Shown: positions 9,883 through 22,834 of the stretch, piece by piece
How the letters are laid out: each line of letters starts with the position of its first letter
Position numbering within the stretch: the first letter of the stretch is position 1
Origin: Diadema setosum
Taxonomy: Eukaryota > Echinodermata > Echinoidea > Diadematoida > Diadematidae
Direction of reading: 5' to 3'
DNA: 64,000 bases
NCBI GenBank assembly: GCA_033980235.1
Contig: CM067075.1
Location: 34,420,385-34,484,384, forward strand
Notes under the pieces: generated by a model
Told to the model about the DNA's origin: nothing
Database searches by the model: none
What the model saw: only the letters and a program-made list of their open reading frames with translations
Position numbers and translations under genes: made by a program

Positions 9883-12800
9883 GCTTACAAAACCCCTTAT
9901 TTTCTTACAGCCACCAATCCCCCCCCCCCCAAAAAAAAAAAGTCGACACAGAGCTACAATAGTAGCCCCGCACTTTCAATAGTCACATTATACTCTTATC
10001 TAATCTATCACAAAGCTTTCTGGCCGCTCTGACGGAAATCACTGAAAGAATAGACGTTGGTCACAGTACACTGTGAAAAGGAATTAGGCTGACGGGCAAT
10101 TTACAACTTGGACAGAAAACTCTGTCTGTCCGGGAGAGTTTTTATTCTATCGGTTTTTTTTTTCTTCTTTTTCTACTTACGGCCCTCATATAGCAGGTAT
10201 AGGAGGGGGTTCCATGAAGCCAAACGCGTAGTCTTCTCGGACCGCTGACGACAAGTAACAAACCGAACAATCTTTTGGTCAACTTATACAGAGGTTACAA
10301 CTGCCGCGAAAGCTGCTCCGCTGTTTTGATGCTCAAACATGTTATCACTCGGGCTACTACCACCTTGAATACCATAGAGGCAACCTTCCGGTGACGGTAT
10401 GTGCCAGTTGCTTCTAGTCGTGGATTATTTCTGCCAGGCGCGTTCTCTGTGTGCGGGTGCATAACGTGATTATTATGTGAATGTTAAGCGTGCAATGTTC
10501 AGTGATGATTTTTTTATTAGTATGAATTGTGCGTGCATGGGCTCATATAGACTGCTGAGAGGAAGGGAACATTACTAAATACTTCAGCTATTAACAGATG
10601 AACCGCACACTTGACCCGAAATCGCTACAGTATCTCCACGTGCTCCCCCCCCCCCCCATACGTTATCTGTTTCTGTTAAAGAATATCATAATACATTTGG
10701 AAAGGATTAGCACTGGAAATTACCTATGGGTCCCTCTATTGTACACTCTATGCTTCGAGTTACTTACACAGAGTTGGATATAAAGCGTAATCTTTGTGTC
10801 TGACGTGCGCCCCCCCCCCCCCTCCCCCATTATAGTTTTAATTGACAGGGATAAGATGCCATAATGATCGTTGTGAAAGCCTGTTTGTTTGATATTTTTT
10901 CTCCATTATTTTTGTTCCGCATCCCATCCCTGTACACACAGGCTGTGTTAAAGCTATAAAATGCATAAAGCATAACCTCTGTACAACATAAGCACGGCAC
11001 TCAAAATTTGTTTTACGAGTTTGTTCAAAGGTCGCTATAATCCATCGTATCTTGGTGACATCTGCTCTTAGCCCGTAACGTCCTTGAACTTCAACCCGGC
11101 GAAGCAAGACTCCATCATTTTGTAAGCCTTTACCCTCACGAATGTAACTCGCGTTATACACGAATGCAGGATGTGCGTTGACGCGAGTTGAGACACTCGA
11201 GTTTCGACGCACGCAACCAGGGAGCAACCTCTTCAGCTATACATCGTGCGTTTCGAGATGACTAACGTTTGGGCTTTGTAGGTAAGATTTGCCCTTCACC
11301 TTGTCAGATTTATTTTCTATATCGTATGGCCGACTGTATGGATGATGTTAATTGTATAGGCCCTATACTCTTGTTTTCATAGCGCTTGATTGCCACCCTA
11401 CAAGCGAAAAAGCTCACAATGACCTTTGAATAATATGTTTCGAATTGGCTCCTTAAAATTGGGCAGTATGCATAAAGATAACAATTACTTGCTAACATTT
11501 TTTTTATTATTATAATACTATTATTATAATAAGGTCTTCACCCACGATAACCTCTTCAATGTTTGATCTGTTCTACCAGAGGGCTCTACCTTTCTTATTA
11601 TTTCCCTAGCGTTGCCAGGTACCCATTTATACACCTTCAGGCACCAGCAACTGGATTGAAGAAAGTGCTTAACAGCTTTTCCTTGTGCCAAAATCTCCAT
11701 TTTGCCGTTTTCAGCCATGAATTCTCGACCGTTCGAGGTGCGAACATAGTCAAAGGCAAAGGCGTGTTTCTTGTGCATGTGGGAGACGCATATCATGCCA
11801 AACATTTTGATTGGAGAACGCAGGCGGTAGAATCCAGGCGAGGGAGGGAAGCAACCAAGAAGGGGAGAATGTTAAAGGGGGAATTTCCACCTTCCAGAGC
11901 AGGAAAACGTCCAATTTGAGAAGTAAAATGGCTCAGGCTATATTTTGAAAAAGTCCTATTTAAATGATCATCAATAGAATGAGACTGCTAGATAGACGTC
12001 ATTCAATCTTCTTTTTTTTTCACTGCAATAACCATGTAAGACCCGAATTACATTAACACGTCCTCATTTAGACTGGACAACATGTGTTATAATTTGCAAG
12101 TGGATTCAAGGGGATAATCATTCTATACTGTTTGAGTCTTGTAAGCTAGTTACTTTTTAACCCAAACTGCTCAAGTATTATGGAAGGTGATACTCTGCCA
12201 GGTAAAATATGTGCGAGCCAAATGGTTTCATTTGAACACGCATTATGTTGAGATGTTCTTGGTAATAATAATTCGCAGGCAAGTGATATTATTATAACGT
12301 TAAAAGCAACGTGACCGGAAATTTAAACAGTATGTTAAAAATGTTTCAATATTTTCACTATCGATAAAAAGATAATCACATCATTTCTTGGTGCTATGTT
12401 GGGTTCTGCTCAGTAAAACAAGATGGCAGTGGACATTTCACGAAATTCTCATAAAGCCGCACTTTATTTTCTCTTTTTTTTTCCGTTCATGTCATTTGGA
12501 AAATCCAAATCCACAATCTTGGGATAATCCTTGGCAACCTATAAATTAATGATGGTACACACATGTATAATGTAACATACACAGAGAGGGAGAGAGAGAG
12601 AGAGAGACGCTCGTACGTGATATCCAAGATTTTTTTTACGATGACATATAAGACATGTTGTTGTTGTTGTTGTTTTTTTTTTTCACCGTAGGGCATGTTG
12701 GGTAACTCCCACATCTCATTGTAAATGTAATACTCTCGAAAGGCAATTATGAACACGACAATGACTGAGACCTTTAAATCACGTGCGCTGCAGTCCGCAA

Positions 12801-13578
12801 TGCTTCTGTCCACTGCGTGCCGACCGAAAAAAGGAGTCATCGCCGTGCAACGTGTAGAACGTTAGGAAAAAGTCGGCGGTCATCCGTAATAATGTCGTGT
12901 GGACGTCTTTCTGTGTCCGTGGGTGGTGCTGACCATTTGGGATTTGAAGGATTTAGCTGGCTCGTTTGAACTCAAATAATTTCACAGCCATTGATAAGCC
13001 GTCCTTTCATGATAATGGTGATGATATTGATGACAAAAATGACGATGATGATGATGATAATGATAATAATAACAATAATAGTAATAATTATAATAATCGT
13101 TATCATAATTGCATCCATATGGTTCTTTGCAAGGGTGTGCTTATAAGCGCACCGGTTCTTATACGAGGAAAGCAGTTAGCACAATATCATAAGGGACAAT
13201 GCAAACCTAAACAGTAACGGAAAGAGAGAGAGAAAAAAAAGAGCCCTTTGAAACTGGCATAGTCAGATAGTCTTTGGAATGTTTTGTCTTTTGCCAGTAA
13301 AAGCAAACATTGCGACTTCGTACTGATCTATCACGCGTATGCTTCCAACCCATAAGAAAAGGTGCTCAGGTGCTTTCAGCGTCTTTTTGATGGCGAATAT
13401 TAGGGCAAAATAGCACGCTGGCATTAACGGCATTGATAAGTAACATATTATTCTAATTGTTTCTAACTTTTTAGCGGTTATGACCCTCATCAAGCCAATA
13501 TTGCACAATAAAGATCTCAGCATTTATATTCACATTTAGCGGTCATGCGCATTTTGAAGTTTGTGTGGTATAGTTTAT
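9883..13578. other. Gene-poor stretch with simple repeats
   Basis: No recognisable gene. It includes C/A homopolymers near 9926-9950, a copy of TCTGGCCGCTCTGAC at about 10018 that is inverted relative to 8195, C runs near 10648 and 10810, a GA tract near 12588-12608, a TTG tract near 12656-12675, and GAT/AAT triplet repeats at 13015-13105. The longest frames (10838-11227 minus, 11524-11805 minus, 12487-12840 minus) match nothing I know and overlap low-complexity sequence. Confidence 0.5.
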
Positions 13579-14476
13579 TGTCCCCGCCGAACGAGTTCGA
13601 GCAGGGGACTATGAAACGGGCTCCGTACGTGTGTGTGTCTGTGTGTCCGTCCGTGTGTCCGTCCGTCCGTGTGTGCGTCCGTGTGTGATCAAAATCTTCA
13701 ATTTGCTACTTCTCTGTCATTTATGAGCCAATTTTGATTCTGTTTGCTTTATATGATAGCATTACATGGGAGCTTTGAAACTCCTACACAGAATTTCAGT
13801 CGTGACCTTTGACCTTTGACCTTTGACCTATATTGTACATTTTGATACAAAATGCTACTCCTTCGCCATTTCTAACCCGATTTCGATTCCGTTTGCTTTA
13901 TGTGATGGCACTAGGTGAGGGCTTCAAAACTTCTACACAGAATTTTGACCTTTTACTTCTTTGACCTTTGACCTTGATTTTTTACCTGTATTGTACATTT
14001 TGCTACAAAATGCTACTCCTTCGCCATTTCTTACCCGATTTCGATTCCGTTTGCTTTATGTGATGGCACTAGGTGAGGGCTTCAAAACTTCTACACAGAA
14101 TTTTGACCTTTGACTTCTTTGACCTTTGACCTTGATTTTCGACCCATATTGTACATTGGCTACAAGATGCTACTCCTTCGCCATTTCTTACCCGATTTCG
14201 ATTCTGTTTGCTTTATGTGATGGCACTAGGTGAGGGCTTCAAAACTTCTACACAGAATTTTGACCTTTGACCTTAATTTTTGACCTACATTTTGTTGTAC
14301 ATTTTGCTACAAAATGCTACTCCTTCGCCATTTCTAACCCTATTTCGATTCCGTTTGCTTTATGTGATGGCACTAGGTGAGGGCTTCAAAACTTCTACAC
14401 AGAATTTTGACCTTTGACCTTGATTTTTGACCTATATTGTACATTTTGCTACAAAATGCTACTTCCGGCGGGGACA
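13579..14476. mobile_element. TIR element built of ~143-158-bp tandem units (element G1)
   Basis: Inverted ends TGTCCCCGCCG (13579-13589) and CGGCGGGGACA (14466-14476) enclose a GTCCGTCC/GTGT simple tract at 13629-13687, then about five direct repeats. Unit markers (TGCTACTCCTTCGCC) fall at 13853, 14011, 14168 and 14315, with a diverged first unit before them and a partial last one at 14458. Every unit contains TGACCTTTGACC. No protein is encoded, so the element must move in trans if it is mobile. Confidence 0.85.
13803..14420. promoter_or_regulatory. Cluster of nuclear-receptor DR1-type sites in the tandem units of G1
   Basis: TGACCT half-sites spaced by one T (the complement of AGGTCA-A-AGGTCA) occur as four in a row at 13803-13829, and as pairs at 13962-13974, 14120-14132, 14261-14273 and 14408-14420. 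A direct repeat spaced by one base is the known binding pattern of RXR, HNF4 and COUP-TF family receptors. The matches are seen in the sequence. Binding or regulatory effect on the gene that starts 2.5 kb downstream is conjecture. Confidence 0.5.
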
Positions 14477-16809
14477 TATATTACGCACCGCGTAATTTCT
14501 ACTTTTCCTTGTTTTGTTTGTGGTGCAACAGAGTTGTCAGGAACAGGTCACTTAGCAGGTTAAAAACAGGTTAAGAATTACGTTAAGAAGTATGATTATC
14601 AATTCAAAAATCATATAACTCATTAACTTTAGTCAAGTATGATACATGTACTGGCGATTGTTTACCTTTGGGATCAGTGATGAAGATATGTTCGAGTTAT
14701 CACATTTGATGTATATCTATAATTATGGATAGTTAAGTTGTATCAAAAAACGTCCTACCATATCAAAAAGTGCAACAAAAACACGAAGCATAGGGGGATA
14801 TCACTATTTCTTTAAAGATAATGATAACTATTCAGAGTATTTCTCTAAATATATTACTTTAGGCCTGCAAAGCGTTGAATAAAGAAGAGGTGCAGGTAAC
14901 CCTGGCGTCTAACACGGTATAAATTTTCTTTATTAAATTTACAAATATTTCAAACATACATGCAGTCATTTATACACATTTTTTCTCTCTCTCTCTTTCT
15001 CACATACACACACACATACGCACGCACACACGTCACGTCACCCGTAGACACATGGGGAATCTTACACACGAAGAGAAAAGTGAAAACGCAATGTGATATC
15101 ATTGGTTCCATGAGGTTTGTTTCTGCGATACTTGCTCCCATGAAATATCTGCACCACCGCCTGTATTATGCCAAACATGAAAGTCTATCGACAAATATAA
15201 CCCTCACCCTATCACAAATCTAAGTCTAATCCAAAGTTCTTCGAGAAAATAAAACTGGAGCAACTGTCGTAGAATCAAATGTCGTGTAACCATGAGTAGA
15301 ATCATAATAGACGATCGATCTTCTGCGAGCACTATTTTTTTTTTTGGGGGGGGGGGGCGGATTAAGATGGCGAACGGCTCCTTCATATCGGTATACCGCA
15401 ATGTGAAAGAATGAGTCTTCTACATTAATGTTATTTATATACGGTTGATATCTACCCACAATTAAAATACATGTATGTGGATACATGTGTGTCATACAGC
15501 GAAGCACAAATGAGAAGATGTGAATATATACACTGTGCGCATATAGTGGTGGGGGTGGTGTGGGGATGCGAGCACAGCTGCCTACTCAAGCCAGTCTAGA
15601 GTCGCAAGCTGTTGCGGCCATATACTATATACGTACGTGTGCTAGCTAGCTTGTTTCTGTTTTACTTACATTATTTTACTTTAAAAAAAAAAAGTCCAGC
15701 AATGATGTCACACCACGTCTGTTCATTAATCTCAATGTTTACATTATCTGAGAACTTGTCAAGTTGAGTGTGTGAGAAAGGACAAAAATAAAATGACAAC
15801 TGTATCGTAAAAAGAAAGTATTTCCTCACGTAAGGTCGAGAACGCTATTTGTCCACATTTCTTTATGACCCTTGTATTCCTGATGCGAGGTAGCATATTG
15901 AGTATTACACATTCCAGTCAAATATGCACTTCCACACACACTCTTACATAGTACACTCATACACGTTTCCAAACACAAGATTTATAGCTAGTCAAATCGA
16001 CACAGAATCTTACAAAAACAAAAAAAATAACAATATAACAAAACAACAAAACTGCAACCCCGTACACTCGCCCTGCATTTTCTTTCTTAATAATTTGACC
16101 TAATGATCAACGATTGTCCATTTGTTCGTATGACTACAATTCACGTATTCTGTATTCTATGATTAGTATAGTCTTGATTATACATACATTCATATTTCTG
16201 TTTGTTCAGTGTATGATAATTTTGAGAAATTGTTTATTACGGTATATTAATTTGTTTAAAATGCGGAAATCAAATCAAATCAAATCAAAGAATGGAATGA
16301 AATGACCCGCTATCTGAAAGAAAATAAATAATGTATAAAGGTCGATCATATAACCATTGATAGAACCACAATACAACATCTATGTATAAAGGTTCATGAA
16401 AATGGAAGTTTAGACTTCTGTATTTATTGTAAAAAACCCCGAAATTGAACACAAATATTAAGCGATTCTTTTGATGGAATATCATGCTAAAATCAAAATG
16501 AAACTGCAGCAGACTAATGTGATATTCCATCATACAATTTTAGTCGTCTTATTGTATAAATTGTAATATTTAAATATATTTAATTCAATTCACAAGTCTC
16601 TCAACTTGAATTGTCATATTCACAAATACATTACTGCAAAAATATCCAGGAGGAAAGGAATTCTTATCTAAATTGAAGTCCTTTTTACCATGAAAAATAT
16701 ATTACTCAACATTTGACATTCTTGAATTCTACCTCACCTTACAGAGTTCATATTGATATAACTACATAATTATTTTTCGTCTCTTTTTTTCTATTCTTAA
16801 ACCCAATAG
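14477..16809. other. Upstream flank of the ankyrin gene, no recognised exon
   Basis: This AT-rich stretch holds CA/TC simple repeats near 14980-15040, an A/G homopolymer near 15330-15358, and an AATCA pentamer run near 16267-16288. A 5' untranslated exon and the promoter of the ankyrin gene are expected somewhere here or further left, but nothing in the sequence fixes them. A polypyrimidine tract ending in AATAG at 16809 would make a good splice acceptor for the large exon. Confidence 0.45.
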
Positions 16810-16871
16810 TGACAACGGAATTTCCATTGAAGTGACCGTCACCTCGCAAGTCACCACTTCTTAAGTCAATT

Positions 16872-19800
16872 ATGTCGTCTCAACTGGAAACGCATTCGCA
16901 GCAAGGAAAGGCGCGTGCAGCATGGAGGCAAACAACAGACATGGGCGCCATGGCGCCCATATTAAGAGCCATAATAACAGACGAATATTTGAAGGTTTTA
17001 ACGACCACCGTTTACGCTTGGAATTTCATCAGTCATTTGGAAGGGATCAAGAAGCTTCTCAACCACAAGGTGACAAGACCTGCCGGCATAGAGGATGGAA
17101 CCATCTCTTCTGACAGCGTTTTTGGTGATGCTGGGACAGCGGTTAGGAGCTCCGATGACATGTCTCCCTTGTTCGCTGCATGTCGTAATGGAAATATTGA
17201 AGAAATCCGTTCCCTAGTTGGACAAGAGTTTGACAAACCTCATGAAGATGGTGGTCGTACATTGATATACCTTTCTGTAGAAGCTGGCAACCTCGAAGTT
17301 GTCAAATTTCTAGTTTCTCAAGGTGCCGATGTCAATAAGCCAGCAGAATGCGGCTGTACGCCACTGCACCGCGCTTGCGCATACGGCCGCGCCGACATTG
17401 CCAAGTTCCTGTTGAGCCACGGTGCCGACATAAATGCTTCTGATGAGATTGCATGCACGCCGCTTCTCATCGCTAGTATGGCCGGAAAAACAGATATTGT
17501 GAAAATTCTCCTTGCTCATGGGGCTGATGTAAAAGCAAGAGAGATGGATGGTCACACCCCGTTATCCCTCGCAGCACGGGAAGGACACGCAGACCTTGTA
17601 GAAATTCTTTTAAATCATGGATCTGAGCTGAATGGTACAACAAATGATGGCAGCACCGCTTTGTTTTATGCAGCTTTCAAAGGTCATGAAGAGGTGGTGA
17701 AAATCCTCAACAGCCATGGAGCTCATGTGGATCTTGCAGCAAAAGAGATGTGTACGCCACTGTTTATTGCTTGCATGAACAGTCATCTAGGAATCGTCAA
17801 GAGCCTCGTAAATAATGGCGCTGATGTGAATCATGTGGCTGGTTATGGGAAAACACCGCTGCATGCAGCTTCCTTCAGGGGTCAAGAGGAAATGGTTGAC
17901 TTTCTTGTGAGAAATGGCGCCGCTGTAAATGCACGCGAAGTAAAAGGGCACACACCCCTTTCTATAGCTTCTGTAGAAGGTCATGGTGACGTGGTCATAA
18001 CTCTGTTGAAGCATGGCGCAAATGTGAATGAAGCTACCGATGATGGCAGCACATCTTTACATCTGTCCTCATTTAAGGGTCGATCGGGAGTGGTCAACAT
18101 TCTGCTGTGCAACGAGGCAAGGGTGAATTTGACGGCCAAAGACAACTCTACAGCCTTGCACGGTGCTGTCCTTGGGGAAAATCTCGGAATTGTTAAAACT
18201 CTCTTATCCCAAGGAGCTGATGTAAATGTAGCTACAAGAAAAGGCTGCACTCCCCTCTTCTTCGCTTCCGAAGATGGTCTTTTGGAAATGATAGAATCTC
18301 TTGTAGAAAAAGGAGCAGACGTCAATTTTGCCCCGAAGGATGGGCACACACCTGTAACAATGGCTTCATTTAAAGGCTATGTACCAGTCGTCAAGTATCT
18401 TCTGGACAAAGGTGCACGCGTGAACCCATCAGCACAGGAAATTTGTTCACCTTTGTATGCGGCTTCACAGGGAGGGCAGTTAGAGGTGGTCAAGTTACTT
18501 TTGTCCAGGGGCGCAGATGTAAACCGAAGTGCCTCAGTAAAACGGAGTACACAGAGTGATTCACCCCTGTACATTGCGTCAGGACAAGGCCACCTAGAAG
18601 TTGTAAAATGCCTTATTGATCATGGCGGAGAATTGGAGGCGGAAAACGGTTTCACTCCGCTTCTCTTCGCTTCACAAGAGGGACACCTGGAAGTGGTAAA
18701 GTATCTTATTTCGCACGGTGCCAATGTGAAATCGGCTACAAAAGAAGGGGATTCACCGCTACATGCTGCTTCAGGCAAAGGTAGCCTTTCAGTTGCCCAA
18801 GAACTAATAGACAATGGAGCTGATATCGACGCAACCCTTGTAAACGGATACACTCCCTTATACATCGCCTCCCAAAAGGGTTATCAAGAAATAATAGAGT
18901 TCTTACTGACCAAGGGAGCCCGTGCCGACGTGAGGGTAAGGGATGGGAGCACACCTTTATTTGTTGCTGCCTTTCATGGCCACGTAAATGTTGTATACAT
19001 ACTTCTTAGTCAGCGAGTAAATTTAGAAGCAGAAAAAATTGGAGGGTTTACTGCCCTCTACGTTGCGTCTCAAGAGGGACATCAAGAAATAGTGCATTCA
19101 CTCCTTATGTATGGGGCTAATGTGAACGCAACTACACACTCGGGCTACACACCATTACATGCTGCGGCTGAAGGAGGTCATACACAGGTGGCGCATCATC
19201 TGCTGAAATATAAAGCCAATGTAGAAGCAAAGACACAGAATGGTCACATGCCTTTGTTCATCGCGTCACGTTCTGGACATGCGGACGTTGTCCAATGTCT
19301 CTTGACTCATGGAGCAGATGTGAGCATCACCGATAGGGAAGGCAGCCAACCTATCCATGTTGCTTCATACAGAGGGAGTCTTCAAGCAGTCCGAGCTCTT
19401 CTAAACTACGGGGCATCGGTAAATGCAACTACACATGAAAACTACACACCACTTTATGGTGCTTGCCTCGGTGGTCATAGAGATGTAGTGGCCCATTTAC
19501 TCACTCAGGGAGCAAAGGGAGATATCAGGACAAACCACGGTACGACTCCTTTATTCATTGCTTCTGAAACAGGCCGTCTTGACATTGTGAAATTGCTCGT
19601 CAGTGCCGGAGATTCCGTGAACATCGCAACAGTTGATGGCCAAACGCCTCTTTGCAAAGCCCTAATGAAAGGTAACATGTCAGTCTTCGAATATCTTCTA
19701 AACCATGGGGCAGATATAAACAGTGCTTGTGAAGATGGTTCGACAGCTTTGCACTTTGTTGCAGTGTTGGGCAATCCAGACCTAGTTTACAAACTGATAC

Positions 19801-20909
19801 ACCTCGGTGGCAATATAAATGTTACCGACGTGAATGGGAACTCCCCCTTGCATTTCGCCGCGCTGAAGGGAAACGAGGCGGTCGTCAAAACCCTTTTGAT
19901 CCATGGTGCTTATGCAAATGGACTTGGAAAAACTGGCAAGACTCCTTTAGACCTGGCCTTATTAAACGGTCATAACGGGGTAGTTAGTATCCTTGCGAAT
20001 CACATTGCTAATTCAAATCACAAGGGAAGTAAGGGCTCACAGCTGCTCGCCGCTTCAAAAGAAGGCAGGGTTGAAGACGTTGAAGTTTTACTGGCACAAG
20101 GGACCGATGTGAATTTTGCAGGGAAAGATGATGAAACGCCTTTAATTGCTGCTGCGTCAGGAGGGCATCTCGATGTGGTGGTACGTCTTCTACACAGTGG
20201 GGCAAACGTCAATTCCACGACAGTACTCGGACATACGGCCCTAATAGAATCTTCTAAAGCAGGCTTTCTGGAAGTCGTGCAGTTCCTATGTTTTAATGGT
20301 GCAGATCTGCAAGCATCTACAGTGAAGGGTTGCACACCACTAGTTGCTGCTGCTCAAGAAGGTCATGAAGATGTGGTGGATTACCTCTGTGATAAAGGGT
20401 CGTACATTGAGAGCACCGATTCAAAGGGTTTTACACCGCTGATGGTTGCTTGCGAGCGAGGGCACATTGAGGTCGTGAAATGCCTACTCGCTCACAGTGC
20501 TAATGCTCACGTTATAGGATATGATGGATCTTCACTCCTCACTATTGCGTGCCAGGGATCACATCTTGAACTGGTGAAGTATCTCGTAAGTCAAGAGAAC
20601 AGTGTCGACACAGCTGCAAATTCTGGCGGGACGTCTTTATTGATCGCCGCAGAAGAAGGTCAGGCAGACATTTGCAGAACTCTCCTGAGTTGTGGTGCCG
20701 ACATCAACGCCGCAGATGAAGATGGGTGTTCAGCTCTGCACGCAGCGTCCGCTCGTGGCCATCTTGAAGTAACCAAATGTCTCATTGGAAACGGAGCAGA
20801 TGTCATGTGTGCAGATGAGAATGGCTTCTCGTGCTTACATGTGGCCAGTCAAAATGGACACCGCGTTATCGTCGAATACATCTTGGAAAGTACTACCCAC
20901 AATGAATCA
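16872..20909 (+). CDS. ANK-ZU5-UPA-DD protein, exon 1: about 38 ankyrin repeats
   Basis: A single 4,038-bp open exon encodes 1,346 residues. After a non-repeat leader of about 94 residues, some 38 ankyrin repeats of 33 residues follow, most with G-x-T-P-L-x-x-A-S/A-x-x-G-H and LL-x-x-G-A-D/N-V-N signatures. Ankyrin repeats form a protein-binding solenoid. An in-frame TGA at 16833 and a purine at -3 support the ATG at 16872; a likely acceptor at 16809 suggests an upstream untranslated exon. The open frame runs on to a TAG at 20931, but GTAAGT at 20910 is an ideal donor that leaves phase 0, and the next exon continues the array in phase 0. Repeats 14 and 15 differ slightly in length; repeat 30 is short. 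Encoding so many repeats in one exon differs from vertebrate ankyrin genes. Confidence 0.93.
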
Positions 20910-21188
20910 GTAAGTTCAAGTTGTAATGAATAGGTCTTTAAGTCTTACACGCAGGGAGCAGTTTGCAGCTTAACACCTGCTTCTGATGACCGCAGGACTT
21001 AAGGCGGGCGTGCAGGTCAGTCAACTACAGTCTGATGCTAGGCTAATCCAGTATATTCGTCGGCGGTCATCCGAACCGTCGTGTCACTTGATCTGCGGTC
21101 AATTTTTTTTTTTTTTTTTTATGTTGAGACTTCCAATCATTTCGATGGTGGACATTCCGTTCCACAAATTGTGAAATATTCTCTTTTT
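20910..21188. other. Start of intron 1
   Basis: Begins with the donor GTAAGT. A T homopolymer lies at 21102-21120. A short alternative coding extension of seven residues to TAG at 20931-20933 would result if the intron were retained. Confidence 0.6.
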
Positions 21189-22221
21189 TGAGGAAGAAAG
21201 ATTTGCGGTGACACCATGTGTATGTAGTCCTTAACCGGATCGTTGTTTGGCAGAAGAGCCTAGAAAGAGGAGAAACCAAGAGGGAAGCGACATATGGGGG
21301 TTGTGAGGAGGGCAAAAAGTGAAGAGTGAGAGACGGTAATGGGCTAGAGGTTGAAGTTGCACTAGTGGAGACGGTAGAGAAAGGAACACAGAGAGTAGTA
21401 AGGAAGAATAGTGTGAGAATCAAGTAGGATGTTCGGACATCGTTAAAAGGGGAAAAATGAAATAGAAGGGAAGAGGAAGAGGAAGGAGTTGAATGTTGGA
21501 GAATCATGGAGATAGGGGAGAGCCGTAAAGATTCATGAAACCAAGAAAAGAAAAACGAAGTCGGCGAACAGTGTGGCTATGGAATGCGGAATCAATGGAG
21601 AAAGGACGAATAATCCCTCGAAGGAAGGGTAAGTAGAGGAGAGATGAGAATATGTTGAGAGAAGGGAGAGAGAGGGGGGGGGGGCGAGGGGGGGGGGGCA
21701 AAGAAAAGAAGTAAAAAAGAACAAATTGAGACTCAAGACGTAAATTAGAGGGAGCTAGTATGGATCCTAGAGTGAAATGCTGCTGAGGAGAAGGGAAAAA
21801 ATTGGAGAGGAAAATTGATGACAGTTAAATCCTGAACAGGTTCCTGTGGGAGAAATGCAAAAATAAGAAATCAAAATGAGGTTAAAGTGTAGACTTAAGG
21901 AGAGAAGACAAGAGCAATAACCTGTGGAGAAATGTGTAAATTAATACTAGTGGTCCTGAAAAGGACCGTTGGGTTGTATGGAAGGAAGAAATAAAAGAAA
22001 AAGAAGAAGAAGAGAAGAGAACAGAAAAGGAAAGAAAAGGTAAGTAGTGTAGAAACAGACAAAAGTGTAAGAGACAGAGAGAGTGGAAAGAGAAATGAAA
22101 CACTGAGTAAAGGTGCTAGTGAAAATAGAGCAAGAAGTCTAGTTATAAGAATAACTAGGAGAACCGAGGAACTTGACGTTTCGGGCAGGTTGACTGTCCT
22201 TCGTCAGAAGTGAAGCGTGAT

Positions 22222-22512
22222 GTTGTTGTTGTTGTTTTAGATTGTCGAGCTCTCTGCCGGGTGGGCAATTTGCTCCAAAAAATATAATTATTCAGATATA
22301 CCTGGAATTTAATTATAGAAATCTAAATACTTTAAATTATTTACACAAACCAAATTACATTTATTTTTATATTTACAATGATACATATACATCGGAAGGA
22401 AGGGGACAGGGTTCCGGAAATGATGTCATCTGCCTACTCCTGCATCGAGAGAAATGCAGGGTTACGCCGTTCCCGTCGGCAAAGCAGGTGTAGGACCCGC
22501 CCGCCGACGCCG
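22222..22512 (-). mobile_element. SINE-like insertion in the left palindrome arm
   Basis: This 291-bp segment is present in the left arm only; the right arm keeps the empty site. It is flanked by GTGAT on both sides (22217-22221, 22513-22517), a likely 5-bp target duplication. On the minus strand it ends in an (AAC)n tail, as short interspersed or 3'-anchored retroelements often do. No RNA polymerase III box was verified, so it could be the 3' end of a longer retroelement. Confidence 0.65.
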
Positions 22513-22834
22513 GTGATCTGAGAAGAGGCGGGCTATATATGGAGAATGCGGACCTAGATGGAAGTGGTCGGTTGAGACGGGCTCGCAGGCGAGCTGAGCG
22601 TCGGCTGTTGGTGGAGTGTTGCGGTCGTTGATGCGTTCTATTGTTCTCGGAGTGTGTTGATGGCGGAGTATATCTGTGAGAGCTAACTTGGCTGTTAGTA
22701 GGTCGTGGCCGGAGATTGGAGTCCGGGTTAGTAGTTGGGGTGGACGCCGGTGGAGTGGATGACTTGTGCCGGTGGAGTGGATGACTTGTGTCGGTGAGGG
22801 CGTCTTCTGGAACCAGCGATAGGTGTGGTCGTGA

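Noticed and set aside
10838..11227. 129-residue frame on the minus strand
   Set aside because: No recognisable domain, no splice or neighbouring support, and overlap with low-complexity sequence.
11524..11805. 93-residue frame on the minus strand
   Set aside because: Plausible-looking peptide but no known motif and no exon context. It could be a decayed repeat.
13579..14476. CRISPR-like array from regularly spaced units
   Set aside because: The units are contiguous ~150-bp tandem repeats with inverted ends in a eukaryotic genome. There are no short repeats with unique spacers.
17033..20335. Many open frames antisense or out of frame within the large exon
   Set aside because: They are shadows of the repetitive ankyrin coding sequence.
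20910..20933. Continuation of the large ankyrin frame to TAG at 20933 as the true end of the gene
   Set aside because: GTAAGT at 20910 is an ideal donor, and the exon at 25368 continues the ankyrin array in the correct phase. Intron retention remains possible.
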